Shown here: piece by piece, positions 58,894 through 64,000 of the stretch
How positions within the stretch are numbered: position 1 is the first letter of the stretch
How the letters are laid out: each line of letters opens with the position of its first letter
From: Apostichopus japonicus
Lineage: Eukaryota > Echinodermata > Holothuroidea > Aspidochirotida > Stichopodidae
Direction: 5' to 3'
Length of the DNA: 64,000 bases
NCBI RefSeq assembly: GCF_037975245.1
Contig: NC_092577.1
Coordinates: 11,166,013 to 11,230,012, forward strand
Translations under genes and position numbers: made by a program
Notes under the pieces: generated by a model
Databases searched by the model: none
Told to the model about the DNA's origin: nothing
Seen by the model: only the letters and a program-made list of their open reading frames with translations

Positions 58894-60577
58894 GTAACAT
58901 TGTACTGTAGCTAAAGGAGTAGTCATTCATCGGGCTGTCTGACAAAATACAGTATTCCTTCCCCAACTGGCAGCAGGTGAAGTTTTCATATAAGCCCTCT
59001 TCCCGTTCCCGTCAGGAATAATTAATTCCACAACGCACTTGGTTCTAAGGGAAGCAAGATTTAAAAGAATAGTCCAACACTCAATAAAAGCTACATATGA
59101 TCAATATTTCCACTGTCAGTAGCTGCAAACCTTACATGAATCCGTTCTGAGGTTTGGAAATATCTCCCTTTGTATAGTTATTAAATTACAGAATGAACAC
59201 TGTTTAGCACCAGCTCTATGACGTCACGTTTAAATTTTTGTCAACAATAGCTTATAGTATTCATTATATTTATATATTACTTCCAATTATGCATTTTTTA
59301 AGTTAGCAATTCAGTCAACAAAGAAAAAAAACATTTAAAAAAAATAATGAACATTTTGGTATTCAACTTTTTCGGGAAGAACAGTTACATTGTAATGACT
59401 TATTTACATAAGAGATTTCGGTCAAAGTTGAACTATATGACCAATGTGGCCATGTGAACAAATGGATCGGACATTTCTAGAGACTTCGAATATCAATATC
59501 TCAATAACCGGCCACGTGATTCCAATAGGAGTTGCACTGTTGAGTTTGGTATTCTCTCCACTTATTTTCCAGAAACTTTATTCAGTGTTGGACTATTCTT
59601 TCAATCGAATCGCCTTCGAATACAACAAAGTGTCTCTATCGGACATGGAACATGAATGGGCTATCGAGTGTACATATTCATGACACTGAAATGGGTATTG
59701 CTATCAAGCACAATTGTCAGAGTGGAAACCTGGGGAGTAGTGGATGACCTAGCTACTACACTTTCAAACCATTTGTACTTTTGCATGTGTGAGGGAAACA
59801 GTTGATCATAGAATCCGCAGTACAGTGGAAATTGATACCAAAAAATCGAAAAGAATGTGCTGTTATTGAGATTTACTTGTGGAATAATGACACAAAATAT
59901 TTGGTTCAAACAAGATATTCACGAGGCCACAAAGTCCAGTATCGAACAGGGTAGGAAATGGACGGGGGCTGAGGGCGATTAGCCCCTTAAACCTGCAAAA
60001 TAGCCCCAAAGGCACCGGAAGTATGGGGGGGCATGGCCCCCTCAGCTTTTTGAAAGTGGGTAATTGGCCCCCAACATTTTGGCAAGAACAAAAGAAATGG
60101 TGACTCATAAAATAAAATAAAAAGATAATTTGTAATGTTCGATTTGATTAAAATGCAAAACAATGTCATTTTGCACCAATATACTGTGCCTCGGAGACAA
60201 ATATAAACATAACACGCGTCATAAATTTGTTCCAAAATTGCCTCCCAAATCAGTTAATTTCCGGAAGCTTTCGGGGCTCCGCCCCTGGACCCCCAACGGG
60301 GCTTCGCCGCTGGACCCCTCGGCCACTGGTACCCTTAGGCGATTCCCTGGACCCCACACCTAATTGGATTGGACCAACCAACATTTCAAACGTTCCCGGC
60401 GCCGTTGAATAGCCCTCAATAGTGAAGCCAGGAGGGCGAAATTGCCCATATGTTTAGTGTATGACAGATCATTTGGAGGGCAAATATTAGCTAATCAGTC
60501 CAAAAAGAGCCCGGGCACTAAGCCAATAACTAATTCCTACCATGGTATCCAGATTTATGGGTTTTTTTTTCTTTCAG
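58894..60577. other. Intron 2 of the DUF4806-type gene, with repeats
   Basis: A 1.7-kb intron. It contains G/C-rich transposon-like sequence at about 59950-60440 (GGGGGGGCATGGCCCCCTCA near 60026, TCGGGGCTCCGCCCCTGGAC near 60271). No coding block is supported in it. Confidence 0.5.
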
Positions 60578-61117
60578 GAAGACCACAAGGTACGTTACCT
60601 CAGACAGCGAGGTAAGCGAAGTTGACTTTCCTGTGAAATCGAAGCAACGGAAGAAATCGTCCTCACAGAAGGAGTCCCCTGTCCCATCGCAGGGTGTAAC
60701 AATGCCACCTTGCAGTAAACTGCACTCAACGCCGGCACCACATACACCAACCACCGACATCCTCAGATCAACACCTTTACTACAACCTCTCCCTTGCACA
60801 CCAGTCAGGATCACCCCTCTCACATCAGTCAGATCACCCCTCACACAACAGTCGGGGCCACAGCTACCCCAACCAGTGACCATGAGAGGCCGATCACTAA
60901 CAAGGCCTTCTTGCAAAGAGTCCTCAGACTTCTCGAGGATATAAGAGAGACCCAAAGAGTTCATGGAGGCCTGTTGAAGTATTTGCTCAAGAAGGAAGGA
61001 AGAACCAGTGCCCAAGATTTTACCCTACCAGATGGTGCATCTCTCCCATTGAAGACACCCGCGGAGTTGACTTCATTTGAAGAGAAGTTGGCTGACCCAG
61101 CATTCTAAACTGGGTTG
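60578..61117 (+). pseudogene. DUF4806-type gene, exon 3 (linker and start of DUF4806)
   Basis: Acceptor (T-rich, CTTTCAG to 60577) and donor TTG/GTAAGT (61118). It continues exon 2 in phase: TTRYVTSDSEVSEVDFPVKS, a basic patch and a long Pro/Ser/Thr-rich linker. Between about 60790 and 60890 the frame shifts once. The new frame reads KAFLQRVLRLLEDIRETQRV, LPLKTPAELTSFEEKLADPA, then a TAA at 61106-61108 where the family usually has a charged residue. KxFxxxVLRLL and PLKTxxELxxFEEKL are the recognisable first half of DUF4806. Confidence 0.65.
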
Positions 61118-62488
61118 GTAAGTGCATTCATCTTTAATTGCATCATAGGCATTGCACGTATAATTGTTAATAATAATAAAAATGATAAAGAACAGGTGAG
61201 AGAACTTTAGACTGCATTGGTTGGATGGTGCCTCTGTAACCCTCATCACAGACATGGCGAGAGCTATCGACAATGGAGACGTACAGGCCATCAATGGGCA
61301 TCACCAGACGTGGCAGTTATTTGTCTCTACTGGAAGTTACAAGCTGTGCTTCAACCAGTGATTGGATGTACCTGCAGGCTCAGCTCGGCTAGCATGATAA
61401 GGGTTTATCAGGGTTAATTTTAAGAGGTATTACATCACACTTTGTGATGTGTGAATATTTATATATGAAACTATGCTACCTCGAGTGTTAAAAATGGAGA
61501 GACCAAGGAAAAGACCAAATCTCTGGTTACGGTATCTCTCAGTTTTCAGTTGGTAATATTGAGGCACTAGGGCTAATAATACTTTCTAGAAGTGGGCTAC
61601 CCCTAAAGAAACTGAGAAACTAACTAATAATTAACCCAACTTACCCAATTGTTAAAATTGGAGCCCTGGAGAGGTGCATGCAAACTTGAATAATTTGCAG
61701 TCTGGCTGATAGGAGTGCCATACGGTACGGTCGGTACCCTCTTTGCTTCTCTGGAAGTAGAGATGGCAGCGGCGGTAAAATGACGAGGTCCTGGGTTCTA
61801 TGTTTGTCCACTGGAATTATACCAAATTGACATGAACCATGCTTGCTCTCTGGGAATTGTTTGTTTCCCTTTGCTTTCCATTACAGGACAACTGCAGATG
61901 GGTCTAGACTCTACACATATACTCCAAACATATATTCTCGAACATTCTATGCTTCATCCCTACTTTCACTAGAATTATGAGTTGTGTGTATGTTTTTTTG
62001 CCTGAATTGAGCATCTTTGAATATAATTTTTTTCTCAGTATTGTTGTCATAACATGATTTCTCACCAGCTCAATAGTGCCACCCAGGTCACTGCAATATA
62101 CATGTGACACTGCTACCCCTTGGATATGGATATCCCTGTGTATAATTACAAGTTATTTGCAGGTTCCCAATTAGTACCTGGGTAGAGAGGAGACGTGTAT
62201 GTAGAATGCCTAGTTCAAGAGTACAACAGAAAAGCTTTGCGATCTTTGAGGATTCAAACTGACAACCTTTTGTTCAGTAGTCCAACTGAGCTATCCACAT
62301 TCATGACTTGCACATCTTGTCTATAATAATAAATGACTTAGAAATTTGTTGAGGGAACTGCGAGGATTCGAAAGCAGACATTTTTTACATTTTCTGTACG
62401 AACTTTTTTTATTATCTTTAAAAAATCTTATGTTAAATTAAGATGACAATTACTTTCTCATACATTTATTGTCTTTTCTTTCTTCCAG
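61118..62488. other. Intron 3 of the DUF4806-type gene
   Basis: Bounded by GTAAGT at 61118 and TTTCTTCCAG ending at 62488. It holds an exon-like block at about 61211-61420, listed separately. Nothing else is recognised. Confidence 0.5.
61211..61420 (+). pseudogene. Possible duplicated or alternative DUF4806 exon
   Basis: The plus strand reads WLDGASVTLITDMARAIDNG and DVQAINGHHQ, loosely like the L.xLGG.....TxxxM middle of DUF4806 that exon 4 also encodes. In other frames GSYLSLLEV follows. There is no clean splice acceptor, and the similarity is weak. It could be chance. Confidence 0.25.
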
Positions 62489-62638
62489 GGAAACTGCCTC
62501 GCAGATTTGGGAGGCAGAACTGTCCAGGAAGCGACGAAGCGGACATCATGGACACACGGCTGGCATTGCAAACAAACTTCTTTGGGCGCAATAAAATGGT
62601 GGCATTTGGAGAAACAAAGCTGTTCCAAGTCGTATATA
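62489..62638 (+). pseudogene. DUF4806-type gene, exon 4 (second half of DUF4806)
   Basis: After the acceptor at 62488 the phase-0 join from exon 3 gives GNCLADLGGRTVQEATKR. A 2-bp insertion (or 1-bp loss) near 62548 shifts the frame to MDTRLALQTNFFGRNKMVAF, GETKLFQVVY. Donor ATA/GTAAGT at 62639. LADLGG, the basic TKR and the F.ET.LFQVV ending are the expected DUF4806 core. The short final exon usual in this family was not found by 64000. Confidence 0.65.
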
Positions 62639-62644
62639 GTAAGT

Positions 62645-63010
62645 TTAAAGAAACCTCAATCAAATAATTGTGGCACAGGATGGCAAAAAAAAAATGGCAG
62701 TATTATTCATATGTATGCAGAAGTAATGCACAGTGTGCCAGACTGATTCAGCATGATAATGCTGATGTTTTGTAGCAATTCAATAATTTGGCCTAATTTG
62801 CTTTTCAAAGTAGGATGCATTGCGGAGGCAAACAGAGTATTGCTTCAAGTCTTCATTCTGTGAAGATATCAAATTCCATGAAATCAAAGTCCGATCACTT
62901 GTTTCAATATTTTGTAATGTGCTTTATTGTTTTCACTGCTTTTTTCTTTCTATTGTATATTATTAGGTCGTCCGTAGGAGTAGACCTTATGGCTACGTCT
63001 TTCGTGTGCG
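62645..63010. other. Downstream of exon 4, nothing recognisable
   Basis: No exon or repeat could be supported. A short GTGTGT run follows at about 63006-63036. Confidence 0.45.
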
Positions 63011-63049
63011 TGTTTGTTTGTGTGTGTGTATGTGTGTCAAACTTTTGGT

Positions 63050-63330
63050 ACACACTTTCTGCGTCGTTCATATCTCATTCATTTATTCAAACACTAATTG
63101 CAACCAAACTTAAAATATAGGTGCAGTATGGGTATTTTGATATCTTAATGAGGTCAAAGGTCACATAACAAGGGCAAAGGTCATTTGTGTTGAAGGTGTA
63201 TACTTTGTTTTGTTCATATCTCATTCACACAACACTGATTGCAACCAAACTTGAATCACATGTGCAACACATGTGCCTTCACATGCTGTTGAGGTCAAAG
63301 GTCACATAACAAGGTCAAGTAGCCTGAAAT
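63050..63330 (+). repeat. Two tandem units of about 155 bp, GGTCAAAGGTCACATAACAAG class
   Basis: TTCATATCTCATTCA, ATTGCAACCAAACTT and GAGGTCAAAGGTCACATAAC occur twice in the same order, with a third partial ATTGCAACCAAAC at 63358. Similar wording is present at 5130-5660. Confidence 0.8.
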
Positions 63331-64000
63331 GTGTCTCACTTTAAAAGGGCTGATCCAATTGCAACCAAACAAATTGGATTACAAGTCTGATGTCTCTTCA
63401 TGGGTTTCTGTTAAAGCTCCATGTGGACCGGACTTTGGCCTAATAGTAATACTTTACTATGGGTATATATTATGAAAAGCCAAGCTCTGTGCCATTTTTC
63501 AGTCACTGCAAGTGGAAATAAGACAACCTACTTTTATGCAATAAACCTTTTGACGCCATTAGCGGTGATACATGGAACTGTTAATGCTCAGTGCAGTGCA
63601 TTGTTCGGCAATCCAGTGAGAAAAATAACATTTATATAAACCTGTTACAAGAGACTCATAATCTTGATTGAGTGAAACGTCACATATACTAGTAGCCAGG
63701 ATTTTTGATTGGGGGTGACCAAATATTAGGGGCGTTACTCAGGTGTTCTGAGTGGGTGGTTTAGGGTTCAAATTCCCACTGACATACCCAGGACCTTTTT
63801 TTTGGGGGGGGGACTATGAGGGACTGGTGGCCCCTCCCCTTTGGAATTTTTATTTTATTTTTTTTCTATTACAATTTTGTTCAGAATTCGTTTGAGGGGG
63901 GTCTTGCCCCCCACCCCTCTGGCTACGCCAATGGTCACAAAATTCATAAGACATTGTGAATTCTTCTGCCCAGGTACAAAATAGCTGCAAATAGTTTGTA
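63331..64000. other. Window end: no gene, transposon-like terminal sequence
   Basis: No coding block is supported. At 63700-63945 a G/C-run-rich stretch ends in GGCTACGCCAATGG, a transposon-end-like sequence of the kind seen elsewhere in the window (compare GCGTACGCCATTG near 8927). Confidence 0.45.

Overview
This is animal nuclear DNA with low gene density. It has AT-rich intergenic sequence, many decayed transposable elements, spliced gene structures and TRIM-type RING/B-box genes. A TRIM duplicate pair, foldback elements with repetitive arms, GGTCAAAGGTCA-type arrays, tRNA-headed SINEs and CACTA-like transposases all fit a marine invertebrate deuterostome. An echinoderm, perhaps a sea cucumber, is my best guess, but the sequence alone does not prove it. 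Only one long intact protein-coding gene is visible.

Layout. 0-4 kb: an intact TRIM gene (CDS 1584-3767, 727 aa) behind a clear 3' splice site. 4-10 kb: non-coding, with a tRNA-derived SINE at 7.9 kb. 10.1-15.5 kb: a possible 5.4-kb inserted block with matching ends, holding a nested foldback element at 11.8-14.3 kb. 15.8-17.2 kb: LINE relics. 17.3-17.9 kb: a 146-bp tandem array. 18.9-19.1 kb: a small minus-strand coding block. 20.6-22.3 kb: an inverted copy of the 10-kb repeat, then a tract rich in GTTTACG. 22.3-28.3 kb: a large inverted-repeat complex with a roughly 275-bp array, cut by a 1020-bp hAT-like element with a perfect 8-bp target duplication. 28.9-38.3 kb: tandem repeats, a tRNA-like sequence, a decayed transposon ORF and dispersed repeats. 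38.9-41.4 kb: a long-inverted-repeat element and relatives. 43.6-45.3 kb: a minisatellite and two minus-strand exon-like blocks. 46.9-51.2 kb: LINE 3' ends around a broken second TRIM copy, then a possible first exon. 53.4-54.0 kb: an unrecognised minus-strand relic.

54.7-62.6 kb is the most structured region. A CACTA/EnSpm-like transposase pseudogene (two frameshifts, two nonsense codons) is followed in the same orientation by a three-intron gene of the DUF4806 type. Its exon junctions still join in phase although it too carries stops and frameshifts. I read the two as a dead two-gene DNA transposon, with the DUF4806 protein as an accessory factor; that pairing is an inference. 63.0-64.0 kb holds further GGTCAAAGGTCA-type repeats and a transposon end.

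The two TRIM copies carry different lesions. Copy 1 is open throughout but has lost a B-box 1 zinc cysteine (Tyr123). Copy 2 keeps that cysteine but has a nonsense codon in the RING and has lost the C-terminal domain.
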